Origin: Rhodothermaceae bacterium
GTDB lineage: Bacteria; Bacteroidota; Rhodothermia; Rhodothermales; Bin80
Assembly (NCBI GenBank): GCA_009841335.1
Contig: VXLY01000091.1
Location: 1 to 34,074, forward strand
Direction: 5' to 3'
DNA length: 34,074 bases
Under the pieces are notes generated by a model, which made no database searches, was not told the DNA's origin, and saw only the letters and a list, made by a program, of their open reading frames with translations. Both the position numbers and the translations under genes were made by a program. How positions within the stretch are numbered: position 1 is the first letter of the stretch; every line of letters begins with the position of its first letter. This document shows, one piece after another, positions 16,531-24,608 of this stretch.

Positions 16531-18519
16531 ATGTCTTGGTGCTTCCTTATTTTGCTGCTCTCACAGGTCCCTGCGACGGATTTGCAGGCGGCCCGCCAGG
16601 CGGTCGGGAGCCAGGATTATGGACGCGCGGTCCAGTTACTGGACGAGTTTCTCGAATCAGACGATACCCATATTGAAGGTCGGTACCTTCGTGGGATCGC
16701 ATTGCGTGAACGCGGCCGGAATCCCACACTCAAGAATCGTCTTCAGCGTGTGCTGGCGCGAAGTGCGACTGATTTTGAATTCGTAGTTGCCCTAGACTCT
16801 GCATACCAGGACGTTCTCTTTCAGTACGCGATCCTAAAACGGTATGAGGACGATTTAGAGGGAGCAATCAGATTGGGAGAAGCCCAACTGGAGCACCGGC
16901 CGGATCTGGATTACGTACTGCCACGTCTGTTGTCGTTTTACTGGCGCTATGTCGTGACGACTGCACCTCAGAAGGCACGATTGTGGTTACGGAGTCAATC
17001 AGGCTCTCTGGCCCCGCTATTTATCGGTCGTGCATACGAACGACAGGGCATGTACGATTCTGCAGAAACAATCTATGCCGATGACGAAGATATATCAGAA
17101 ACTCCCCTACTTCTTGCACAGGCGCGGTTAAGCTTCGCTCGTATGCGCCCAGAGATTGGTACAGAAACCATCGAGGAAGCGATTTCCGGTATCGATACGA
17201 AAGTAGATGCGCTGGTCTTCTTTGAAGAAATAAAAACCATTGCCAGCCCGGCAGAGGTAGCTGCCTTTGAGCGCATTGAAGAGTTGGAAGAGTACCGCAA
17301 GTTTTTCAGGACGTTTTGGACCAGCCGAGACCCCATGCCGGCTGCCGCTTACAACGCACGGATGGTTGAACATTACCGTCGGCTGCGTATTGCTGAGCAG
17401 AATTTTCTGTTCAACGGGTACCGTTCATGGTTCCGGAGTGCGTTCACACACGATGAGACATATTTTCCGGTCACCTACGAGCTAAGTTCTGATTTTAATG
17501 ATCGAGGCATCGTATTCATGCGTCACGGAGAACCTGACGACTATACCGTTGGGGAAGCAAATTCCTGGCTCTACAATGACTCGCTGCTTGTTTTCCATTT
17601 TGCTCCAACCTGTATAGGTCAGGTATGTGGGGTTACAGAGCATTTTGTGCCGTCTCCACTTGGACCAACATTTGAGCCTGCGGTTGTAGGTCTGGATGCA
17701 CTGGATGCGGAACGGAAGAGTGTGGACTATCTCGTAAATGGATTGAGCACGGACCGGCATCAGTGGTCATCCGATACTCGTCACTGGGAGGTTCCATACG
17801 TCGTTGGCGCATTCCGAGGGCTTGACGGCCGAACTTTGGTGGAAGTTTACTACAAAGTCCCATTGCACGAAACTGCACGTGTGCGCGGCCCCGATTCTGT
17901 TGTAGTTGAAACCGGCTTTGCGATTCATACCGGAGATTGGGACCGCATTAATTACGTACGGAAACAATCGCAATTCGGCCGTGGCGAGGATGCCTTTGTA
18001 GACCGGTTTCAAGTAGATTTATCCGCAGATAGGTTCAATATTGCACTTCATGCCCGAGTGCTGGATGGCGTACATCTTCGTGCGTACAGATTCGATTATA
18101 CGGTACCCAGATATACCGACACCGGCCTGCAGTTGAGCGATGTGTTATTCGCGGATAGTATAGCTGTGCTTCCAGATGCGGTTGAGCGTGACGACGTGAT
18201 CCTTTATGTGAATCCTTCTGGACAATTCGAGAGACCCACAGCTCCGTTCGTGTACTTTGAGATTTACAATTTGACCCAGGAACCGGACGGGCAAACAAGG
18301 TATCGCATTGCATACACACTCACACCCGTCGACGCGGGCCAGGAGGGAACAATTACTTTGCAGACAAGCGAACAGCGGAGTGCCAATATGTCGCCCCTTT
18401 CTTACGTAGCCCTTGACCTGGGGGAGGCTTCAGCCGGAAGCTACACAATACAGGTAGAAGTAGAGGACCTTGTAACTGGTGTCGTAGCCAGAACTGGACG
18501 AGCGTTGCACTTGAAATAG
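16531..18519 (+). CDS. GWxTD domain protein with N-terminal TPR-like region
   Basis: The 662-residue protein starts with a signal-peptide-like segment (MSWCFLILLLSQVPATDLQA), so it is probably exported. TPR-like helical repeats fill about residues 20-250 (RQAVGSQDYGRAVQLLDEFL and further repeats). The GWxTD-type domain follows, with EYRKFFRTFWTSRDPMP, YRRLRIAEQNF and FNDRGIVFMRHGEPDDY. The rest is beta-rich with a final jelly-roll-like part. GWxTD proteins are common in Bacteroidota, Rhodothermota and Acidobacteriota. Their function is unknown and may relate to the cell envelope. It is convergent with the polyprenyl synthase gene, with only six bases between the stops. Confidence 0.85.
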   Translation: MSWCFLILLLSQVPATDLQAARQAVGSQDYGRAVQLLDEFLESDDTHIEGRYLRGIALRERGRNPTLKNRLQRVLARSATDFEFVVALDSAYQDVLFQYAILKRYEDDLEGAIRLGEAQLEHRPDLDYVLPRLLSFYWRYVVTTAPQKARLWLRSQSGSLAPLFIGRAYERQGMYDSAETIYADDEDISETPLLLAQARLSFARMRPEIGTETIEEAISGIDTKVDALVFFEEIKTIASPAEVAAFERIEELEEYRKFFRTFWTSRDPMPAAAYNARMVEHYRRLRIAEQNFLFNGYRSWFRSAFTHDETYFPVTYELSSDFNDRGIVFMRHGEPDDYTVGEANSWLYNDSLLVFHFAPTCIGQVCGVTEHFVPSPLGPTFEPAVVGLDALDAERKSVDYLVNGLSTDRHQWSSDTRHWEVPYVVGAFRGLDGRTLVEVYYKVPLHETARVRGPDSVVVETGFAIHTGDWDRINYVRKQSQFGRGEDAFVDRFQVDLSADRFNIALHARVLDGVHLRAYRFDYTVPRYTDTGLQLSDVLFADSIAVLPDAVERDDVILYVNPSGQFERPTAPFVYFEIYNLTQEPDGQTRYRIAYTLTPVDAGQEGTITLQTSEQRSANMSPLSYVALDLGEASAGSYTIQVEVEDLVTGVVARTGRALHLK

Positions 18520-18535
18520 CAAAAACTATTTTTTT
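18514..18535. terminator. possible bidirectional terminator hairpin
   Basis: AAATAG, loop CAAAAA, CTATTT, then a run of T. The two TAG stops of the convergent genes form the two stem arms. The stem is only six A/T-rich pairs, so strength is doubtful, but position and the T-tract on the plus strand fit termination. Confidence 0.4.
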
Positions 18536-19578
18536 CGTGCAATTACGTATTCGCTGAGCGCGTGCATCGCCCGGCGCGCATCCGAATCCGGGAAGTTTTC
18601 CAACAGAGTTTGCGCCTTTTTCACATGGAATTCCATGCGTTCCTGCGCGTAGGCTAGTCCTCCTGTGGTCTCAACAAAATCGAGAATGACTTTACGGTTC
18701 TGCCGGGTTCCTTTACCCCTGCGTATTATTTTCAGTATTCGCCTGCGCTCAGACGGATTCGTAGCATTAAGGGCGTGTATCAGGGGGAGCGTAACCAGTT
18801 TCTTCTGCAGATCAGCACCCACAGGCTTTCCGATTCCGCCGGAACCATAGTCGAAAAGATCATCCCGTATCTGGAAAGCCAGCCCCAGCTGTTCGCCGAA
18901 CTCGCACATATGCTCTATGCTGGTTGCGTCAGTATTTGCACTCAAAGCTCCACAGTGGGTACATGCGGCCAAAAGGGATGCTGTTTTGTCTGATATGATC
19001 CGGTAGTAAGAATCTATATCAACATCCAGGTTTCGTGTCCGCTGCACTTGGCGCAATTCCCCTTCGCTCATACGCTGCACGGCATTGCTGAGAACGCGCA
19101 GCATGTCAAAATCATCGTGTTCCAGGGCCAGTAACAGACCGCGGCTGAGAAAGTAATCGCCAAGGAGTACGGCTACTTTATTGCCCCAGAGCGCATTGAT
19201 TGAAAAGGATCCCCGTCGCTTTTCAGACTCGTCCACGACGTCATCATGTACAAGTGTGGCCGTGTGAAGCAGTTCAACCAGTGCAGCAGCGCGGTAACTG
19301 CGGTCACTGATGCCCCCACAGGTTTTTGCCGCCAAAAGCACCAGTAGCGGTCGAACACGCTTACCTTTCTGACGCAGCACATACCGCAGAATCAGGTTCA
19401 GGAGCCCATGCTCCACACGCACTGCGGCTCTGAAGTGATGATAAAACTCCTTAATGTCATCTTCCACAACCGACTGGATCTCTCGCAGCGCGATCGCAGT
19501 TTCCACCCGGTTTGCCACCATCCGGTCTGACCTGATTGCAGGACGGCTATAAACGACAACGTGCTCAATGGTGTTCAA
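18526..19578 (-). CDS. polyprenyl diphosphate synthase (long-chain trans-isoprenyl)
   Basis: The enzyme extends isoprenyl diphosphates with isopentenyl diphosphate for quinone side chains or similar lipids. The first aspartate-rich motif is DDVVD (residues 112-116) within LLHTATLVHDDVVDESEKRR, the second is FQIRDDLFDYG, and the substrate-binding KGKRVRPLL precedes them. The length of 350 is slightly long because of about 25 extra N-terminal residues, and an ATG at residue 20 (19521) is a possible later start. Residues before the first motif suggest a long-chain product (IspB/octaprenyl-like), but chain length cannot be read securely. It follows the permease gene by 36 bases on the same strand, so it may be the last gene of that operon. 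Confidence 0.9.
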   Translation of the reverse strand: MNTIEHVVVYSRPAIRSDRMVANRVETAIALREIQSVVEDDIKEFYHHFRAAVRVEHGLLNLILRYVLRQKGKRVRPLLVLLAAKTCGGISDRSYRAAALVELLHTATLVHDDVVDESEKRRGSFSINALWGNKVAVLLGDYFLSRGLLLALEHDDFDMLRVLSNAVQRMSEGELRQVQRTRNLDVDIDSYYRIISDKTASLLAACTHCGALSANTDATSIEHMCEFGEQLGLAFQIRDDLFDYGSGGIGKPVGADLQKKLVTLPLIHALNATNPSERRRILKIIRRGKGTRQNRKVILDFVETTGGLAYAQERMEFHVKKAQTLLENFPDSDARRAMHALSEYVIARKK

Positions 19579-19614
19579 TCAGGGCCTGAGTTTATGATCT
19601 GTAGGCCCGGAAAA

Positions 19615-20631
19615 TCAACCAAAGCCATAGTTACTGCGTCGCAGCAGGATCAGAAAGAACGGCACACCACAGAGGGCAGTAACAATGCCAACCGGCAGCT
19701 GTGCCCCTGGTAGAATAGCTCTTGCTACAAGGTCTGCCCATAAAAGGAATACTGCGCCGGCGATAAAACTTGCCGGCAGTACACGCCGGTGGGTTACGCC
19801 AGTTACGGAGCGTACGGCGTGAGGAACAATCAAACCAACGAAGCCAATCGCTCCGCTTGCAGCCACGATAGATCCAGTAACCAGAGAAGCGAGAATAATC
19901 AAGATTCGCTTAATAGACTCAACCTGAACCCCAAGTGAGTGAGCAGATTCATCGCCGGTTAGCATCCCATCCAAAGGACGTGCCAGCACAAGTAACGAGA
20001 TAAGACCTATCAGTACGGCTATTGAAGGCCAGATCAGTGTACTCCAGGTTGCCAAGTGAAGTGATCCCAATAGCCAAAAAAGGACTGACCTTAGTTTGTC
20101 GGGCTCGGGCGACGATAGGGTAATAAAGGAAGAAAGAGCACCCATGAGCGAGGCAACGGCCACACCAGCAAGGAGCAGCCGGGTAACCGATAGATGCCCC
20201 CGACCACCTGCAACGCTGTACACGATGAGAATTGCGCACAAACCTCCGGCGAAAGCTGCCACTGGCATAGATACCGCCTTAGATATCAAGGGAGGCAGGA
20301 AACCCAGGTAAAACAGCGATGCACCTGCCGTCGCCCCACTGGAAATCCCCAGGATATATGGCTCTGCCAGGGGATTTCGCACAAGCGCTTGCATCGCTGC
20401 TCCGATTATCCCCAGCCCTCCACCGACAATAAGGGCGAGCAAGGCACGGGGGAGGCGGAGCCTCCACACGATGCGATCTGCTATGGGGTCCGGGACAGTG
20501 CCGTACCCGAATGTGAGATGATGCCATAGCACGGACAGTGCCTCGGAAAATGATACTTCATCTCCTGTGCTCACAGAGATGATCACGCTGAAAAATGCCA
20601 ATATCAGTAATCCAATTGCCCAGCGATTCAT
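19615..20631 (-). CDS. FecCD/BtuC-family ABC transporter permease
   Basis: The 338-residue inner-membrane protein has about ten hydrophobic helices and FecCD-family signatures: RLRLPRALLALIVGGGLGII, then GAAMQALVRNPLAEPYILGI, and a late GAIGFVGLIVPHAVRSVTG. These proteins import iron siderophores, haem or cobalamin together with a periplasmic binding protein and an ATPase. Its ATG overlaps the stop of the binding-protein gene by four bases. No ATP-binding subunit gene follows. The next gene is a polyprenyl synthase, so the ATPase must be encoded elsewhere. Substrate is unknown; the similarity of the binding protein to BtuF makes cobalamin plausible. Confidence 0.92.
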   Translation of the reverse strand: MNRWAIGLLILAFFSVIISVSTGDEVSFSEALSVLWHHLTFGYGTVPDPIADRIVWRLRLPRALLALIVGGGLGIIGAAMQALVRNPLAEPYILGISSGATAGASLFYLGFLPPLISKAVSMPVAAFAGGLCAILIVYSVAGGRGHLSVTRLLLAGVAVASLMGALSSFITLSSPEPDKLRSVLFWLLGSLHLATWSTLIWPSIAVLIGLISLLVLARPLDGMLTGDESAHSLGVQVESIKRILIILASLVTGSIVAASGAIGFVGLIVPHAVRSVTGVTHRRVLPASFIAGAVFLLWADLVARAILPGAQLPVGIVTALCGVPFFLILLRRSNYGFG

Positions 20632-21512
20632 GGATCAATCACTGCGTCAGGATGCAAAATCTTTGCAAGTGCCCATGCCCCGGACACCAGGCGCGGTCCA
20701 GGCCGTAAATAAGGATCTGGATGCAGTCCATAGACTCGGCCGGACAGGACCGCGGGTACAATATCCCAGGTTGCGTGATGCGAAACAAGTTTCGTGGCAT
20801 CATATGATAGGCCAAATGAGCCCACAATCACTTCGGGCCTTGCATCTAGTACGAACTCGTCAGTGAGTACGGGAAAACGTGTGGTCATTGTTTGCGTGAT
20901 ACTGTGACCCCCGGCTAGATCAATCATATCATGAATGTAGCTTCCCTGCCCAAAAGCATAAAGCGTTACATCGTCAATCAAGAACAATGTACGCGGTCGC
21001 TCGGATAGGCTGACAGTGAGTGCCGACAATTGTGCCAGCGAGTCTTCCAGTTGAATGGCGCGCCTCGTCGCGGCCTCTGTGGTTCCAAGTAATTCCCCCA
21101 GGGCTCGAATCGCACGGGTCACATCTGGAAGTGTATTCACCGCAACAAAATATACCGGAATGCCCACCGATGAGAAAATGTCAATGTCCTTTAAGCTGTT
21201 CACCTGCTCACTTGCGAGGACCAGTTCCGGGTCAAGGGCGACAATAGCTTCAAAATCTGTTGGAAGCATGTCATATCGTGGTAACGTGTCAACGGCTGGG
21301 GGATAGTCGTCGAATGTTGATACCCCTACTATTTTTGATCCAGCCCCCGCCGCAAACGCTAGTTCCGTCACACTTGGGGCAAGCGTAGTAATTCTCTCTA
21401 TCGTAGGAGGCAATACCACAGTACGCCCCAAATCGTCCTCCACAGTCCTTTCGCCGGGAAGATTGGACGAGCAGCCAATAAAAAGCAAGCAAAGCAGGTA
21501 GACTTGACGCAT
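20628..21512 (-). CDS. BtuF-like substrate-binding lipoprotein
   Basis: From the ATG at 21512 the protein begins MRQVYLLCLLFIGCSS, a lipoprotein signal with lipobox Cys at residue 14. A longer frame from a GTG at 21575 would hide this signal, so I prefer the ATG. The body matches helical-backbone binding proteins of the BtuF/FhuD type: DLGRTVVLPPTIERITTLAP, SVTELAFAAGAGSKIVGVS, then DFEAIVALDPELVLASE and LGELLGTTEAA. It should capture cobalamin or a siderophore in the periplasm for the overlapping permease. The gene is divergent from deoC with about 110 bases between. No cobalamin riboswitch fits in that space. Confidence 0.88.
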   Translation of the reverse strand: MRQVYLLCLLFIGCSSNLPGERTVEDDLGRTVVLPPTIERITTLAPSVTELAFAAGAGSKIVGVSTFDDYPPAVDTLPRYDMLPTDFEAIVALDPELVLASEQVNSLKDIDIFSSVGIPVYFVAVNTLPDVTRAIRALGELLGTTEAATRRAIQLEDSLAQLSALTVSLSERPRTLFLIDDVTLYAFGQGSYIHDMIDLAGGHSITQTMTTRFPVLTDEFVLDARPEVIVGSFGLSYDATKLVSHHATWDIVPAVLSGRVYGLHPDPYLRPGPRLVSGAWALAKILHPDAVIDP

Positions 21513-21624
21513 GGCTTCCGTGGAGGATTTGGCACTGGGGAACAGGCCGTAAGTTACATTAAGTTCTCTTGTCACTCATAAGTGAATCACGAAGATGTTT
21601 ATAACCTTTGCATTAGAGGGTTGA

Positions 21625-22284
21625 ATGACATCAAGCCAGCTTGCCCGAATAATTGACCACACCAGGCTTGCTCCAGATACGATGGTGCAGGAGGTGTACG
21701 TTCTCTGTGAGGAGGCTGTCCAACACGGGTTTGCCAGCGTGTGTGTTCCTCCATGTTATGTGGAGGAGGCTACCCGAATACTCACAGGAGAAGCGCCTCG
21801 GGTATGCACGGTAGTGGGGTTCCCTTTGGGGGGAAACCAAAGCAGCGTCAAGGCCACGGAGGCGGCGACTGCGATTAATGACGGCGCAACGGAAATTGAC
21901 ATGGTCATGGCTATAGGATTACTCAAGACTGGGGCATACGAGTCGGTAGCAAAAGATATTCAAACGGTAGTGAATGCCTGCGAGAATGAGGCTCAGGTAA
22001 AAGTGATCCTTGAGTGCGTATTGCTCACAGAGCAGGAGAAACGCACCGCGTGCTTGCTGGCACGTGATGCAGGAGCCGCCTATGTGAAGACATCCACAGG
22101 GTTCGCAAGCGGGGGAGCAACGGAAGCAGATGTGTCTCTCATGCGTAATACTGTTGGACGCGATCTTGGAGTCAAAGCAGCGGGCGGGATACGCACCGGA
22201 GCCTCAGCGCTCGCAATGGTACGGGCGGGTGCGGACAGGATTGGGGCCAGCGCTTCGCTGGCGATTATCCAAGAACTTGATTGA
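21625..22284 (+). CDS. deoC: deoxyribose-phosphate aldolase
   Basis: The 219-residue enzyme cleaves 2-deoxyribose-5-phosphate to glyceraldehyde-3-phosphate and acetaldehyde in deoxynucleoside breakdown. The catalytic residues are visible: Asp92 in EIDMVM, the Schiff-base Lys155 in AAYVKTSTGF, and Lys184 in GVKAAGGIRT. IIDHTRLAP at the start and VVGFPLGG are also family marks. The ATG at 21625 follows AGAGGGTTGA. It ends directly at the ATG of the SPOR lipoprotein (TGAATG), so both are probably cotranscribed. It is intact and cytoplasmic. Confidence 0.95.
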   Translation: MTSSQLARIIDHTRLAPDTMVQEVYVLCEEAVQHGFASVCVPPCYVEEATRILTGEAPRVCTVVGFPLGGNQSSVKATEAATAINDGATEIDMVMAIGLLKTGAYESVAKDIQTVVNACENEAQVKVILECVLLTEQEKRTACLLARDAGAAYVKTSTGFASGGATEADVSLMRNTVGRDLGVKAAGGIRTGASALAMVRAGADRIGASASLAIIQELD

Positions 22285-22827
22285 ATGTTCAGGAGCGCTA
22301 CAACCCTAACACTTATTTTCTTATTGCTCGCAGTTGCCTGCTCAGGTCCGGCGACAACGCCGCTTATGGACGCTGGATCTTCGGAGGAGAATGTCCCAAT
22401 TGATTGGTCTGCGCATGAGGATTTCGACTCGGAAGCCTATCGGGAGCCCCCGGTTGCCGCTTCGGTAGAGGTGGAGCATGATGTACCCGAAATGCTGCTT
22501 TCCAGCCACAACGTACCGCAATATTCCCGTCAAGAGCGACCGGGTTTTCGTATTCAGATTGTATCTACGCTCAGTAAACAGGAAGCAGATCAGGCCGTCG
22601 AAGATGCTTTGGCCTGGTGGAGAGATTTTGAGGAGGACCCTTCACTCTACGACCTATACCCAAGATCCGAGCCGGAACCGCCAGTGTACCAAGACTTTCG
22701 GGCCCCATATTATCGGGTTCGGATAGGTAACTTTATCAGTCGTGCTAACGCTGAGCGTCTCCTTGAAGTGATGAAGGATGATTATGCGAGTTCTTTCATC
22801 GCACCTGACCAGGTGGTTGTTGAGTAG
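22285..22827 (+). CDS. SPOR-domain lipoprotein
   Basis: The 180-residue protein starts with a lipoprotein signal (lipobox LAVAC, Cys19). A low-complexity acidic linker follows. The C-terminal half is an SPOR domain: GFRIQIVSTLSKQEADQAVE, and later YYRVRIGNFISRANAERLLE. SPOR domains bind denuded peptidoglycan glycans, often at the division site, so a periplasmic, septum-related role is likely. The start codon touches the deoC stop with no gap. It is convergent with dapD with four bases between. Confidence 0.85.
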   Translation: MFRSATTLTLIFLLLAVACSGPATTPLMDAGSSEENVPIDWSAHEDFDSEAYREPPVAASVEVEHDVPEMLLSSHNVPQYSRQERPGFRIQIVSTLSKQEADQAVEDALAWWRDFEEDPSLYDLYPRSEPEPPVYQDFRAPYYRVRIGNFISRANAERLLEVMKDDYASSFIAPDQVVVE

Positions 22828-22831
22828 GGAA

Positions 22832-23641
22832 TCACCGAAGTGCCGATTCGAGTTCCGTTGCCGCGTCCGTCCGCGCGTCTCTATACTTCACGATAACCGG
22901 CACGTACGTGGCTATCCCGTGCTCTCGTGCGAAAGAATCCGGCTTATTACGACTTCCCGGTACAACAACGGCTCGCGGAGGAACTTCTCCGGTTTCGATT
23001 ATACGTTCGTGAACCAGATCGTACAATCGCGTAGAGCTTGTCAATATTACGCCCGGTGCCAACACTGCACTTTCGCGGACTATGCAACCTTCATAAATGC
23101 CGCAACCTCCCCCGATGAAACTGTCATCTTCTATGATTACAGGGAGTGCACCCGGGGGTTCTAGGACTCCGCCGACCTGTACGGCAGCGGAAAGGTGAAC
23201 ACGTTTTCCGATCTGGGCGCAACTGCCCACAAGAGCATGCGAATCAACCATGGTTCCCTCGTCTACGTAGGCTCCAGTATTGATATACATCGGGGGCATG
23301 CAAATTACACCAGCACCAACATATGCTCCGGTACGAATAGATGATCCACCCGGTACGAGGCGGACCTGATCGTTCACCTCGAGGGGTTTCAGAGGAAAGG
23401 TGTGTTTATCAAAGAAGGGGGCCGGTGCAGCCGTAAGCTCTTCAAGTTTCCCGGTACGGAATCCGTACAGCAGCCCTCTCTTTACCCAAGCATGGGCTAC
23501 CCAGTTGCCTCCCGCGTCTCGGGAAGCAGCGCGTATTCTTCCGGAATTGAGCCCTTCTATTAGGTGGTCAAAGCCAAGCGCCTGCAGATGAGGGTCATTT
23601 GACCCAAGGTACTCTCGGATACTCGACCGGGAAGGCGTCAT
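22832..23641 (-). CDS. dapD: 2,3,4,5-tetrahydropyridine-2,6-dicarboxylate N-succinyltransferase
   Basis: The enzyme transfers succinyl from succinyl-CoA to tetrahydrodipicolinate in lysine and diaminopimelate synthesis. The 269-residue length is usual. The left-handed beta-helix repeats are plain: RTGAYVGAGVICMPPMYINT, GAYVDEGTMVDSHALVGSCA, IGKRVHLSAAVQVGGVLEP and IIEDDSFIGGGCGIYEG. The first 100 residues form the helical N-terminal domain. Its ATG follows the stop of the upstream ppgK gene directly (TGAATG), indicating an operon. It is cytoplasmic and intact. Confidence 0.95.
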   Translation of the reverse strand: MTPSRSSIREYLGSNDPHLQALGFDHLIEGLNSGRIRAASRDAGGNWVAHAWVKRGLLYGFRTGKLEELTAAPAPFFDKHTFPLKPLEVNDQVRLVPGGSSIRTGAYVGAGVICMPPMYINTGAYVDEGTMVDSHALVGSCAQIGKRVHLSAAVQVGGVLEPPGALPVIIEDDSFIGGGCGIYEGCIVRESAVLAPGVILTSSTRLYDLVHERIIETGEVPPRAVVVPGSRNKPDSFAREHGIATYVPVIVKYRDARTDAATELESALR

Positions 23642-24388
23642 TCAAGTCTTGCGGCTGTGCGCGGCGCAGGCTGCTCCGATGATACCTGCCTCATTCTGGA
23701 AATGCGCCGGGGCAAGGCGTGCCGTTGTTCTGAGTAGATGGAAGAAACGTCTTACACGCTTGGGTCTACTGACACCACCTCCAAGAATTATCAATTCAGG
23801 GTCAAACAGGAACTCAATGTAACTCAGGTACTCCTGCAAGCGATCTGCCCAGTCCTCCCAAGACAGATTCTCCCGTTTTCGCGCGCTGTTGGCAGCCCAG
23901 GCTTCCGCAATGGTGTTGTGCATCCGCACATGGCCAAGTTCGATATTAGGCACGAGAGTGGACCCTACGAACAGGCTTGAGCCAATACCCGTGCCAAAAG
24001 TTAGTACGAGGGTTTTACCTGAAACACCCTTGCCTGCACCGTAATGCATCTCGGCATAACCCGCAGCGTCTGCATCATTGAGCGTAACCACATCCGAATC
24101 CGTGACGCGAGAAAATAGCTCCTCTATGTTTGTACCAATCCACGAGGAATCAATGTTGGATGCTGTAAGGGCAATACCGTCACGGACGCGTACGGGCATT
24201 GCTGCGCCAATTCTTCCGTGCCAGGAAAAATGATGAACAATGGCACGCACAGTTTGCGCAACCTCTTCCGGGCGTGCGCCCTCTGGCGTGGAAAGGCGAA
24301 AACGCTCAGACGTTAATTGCCCAGATGCTATATCCACCGGAGCTCCTTTGATTCCAGTTCCACCTATGTCTATTCCGAGAACTTCCAA
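23642..24388 (-). CDS. ppgK: polyphosphate glucokinase (ROK family)
   Basis: The 248-residue kinase is of the polyphosphate-glucose phosphotransferase type and phosphorylates glucose using polyphosphate, ATP or both. Marks are the N-terminal phosphate motif LGIDIGGTGIKGAP, SWIGTNIEELF, LNDADAAGYAEMHYGAGKG (catalytic Asp in NDAD), TFGTGIGSSLF, NIELGHVRM, SARKRENLSWEDWADRLQEY and IILGGGVSRP. These fit PpgK better than other ROK kinases, which carry a zinc-binding cysteine cluster that is absent here. The start is a TTG at 24388, since no in-frame ATG precedes the conserved N-terminus. It is the first gene of a ppgK-dapD operon, divergent from the small lipoprotein gene and dnaG. Confidence 0.88.
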   Translation of the reverse strand: MEVLGIDIGGTGIKGAPVDIASGQLTSERFRLSTPEGARPEEVAQTVRAIVHHFSWHGRIGAAMPVRVRDGIALTASNIDSSWIGTNIEELFSRVTDSDVVTLNDADAAGYAEMHYGAGKGVSGKTLVLTFGTGIGSSLFVGSTLVPNIELGHVRMHNTIAEAWAANSARKRENLSWEDWADRLQEYLSYIEFLFDPELIILGGGVSRPKRVRRFFHLLRTTARLAPAHFQNEAGIIGAACAAHSRKT

Positions 24389-24493
24389 CTCAAATCCAGA
24401 GTAAGCGTAGCAGAAGCAGAAAGATAGTGCGTAACTTAGAACATTGGCAGTATCTTCGCCAAGTCACACAGAAAATATTGGAAATATATATTT

Positions 24494-24598
24494 ATGACCA
24501 GATTCTTGCTTGCCATACTTCTTGCGGGTTTTCTTTCCATAGGTGCCTGCCAATGCTCGGAAAAGCCCGAACAACCGCCGGTTGCCGCGCTGCCGTAA
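24494..24598 (+). CDS. 34-aa small lipoprotein upstream of dnaG
   Basis: This very short gene encodes a lipoprotein signal, MTRFLLAILLAGFLSIGAC, with a clear lipobox and Cys19, followed by only 15 residues ending QPPVAALP. It ends 10 bases before the chosen dnaG start, so it is probably in the same transcript. The hydrophobic core and proline-rich tail resemble entericidin-like or other tiny lipoproteins in form, but I cannot assign a family. Its size is below the usual gene-calling limit. Confidence 0.55.
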   Translation: MTRFLLAILLAGFLSIGACQCSEKPEQPPVAALP

Positions 24599-24608
24599 AA
24601 GAGTGAGC

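Noticed and set aside
21513..21624. Cobalamin riboswitch upstream of the BtuF-like gene
   Set aside because: Only about 110 bases are available in a divergent intergenic region, and I see no B12-box-like sequence.
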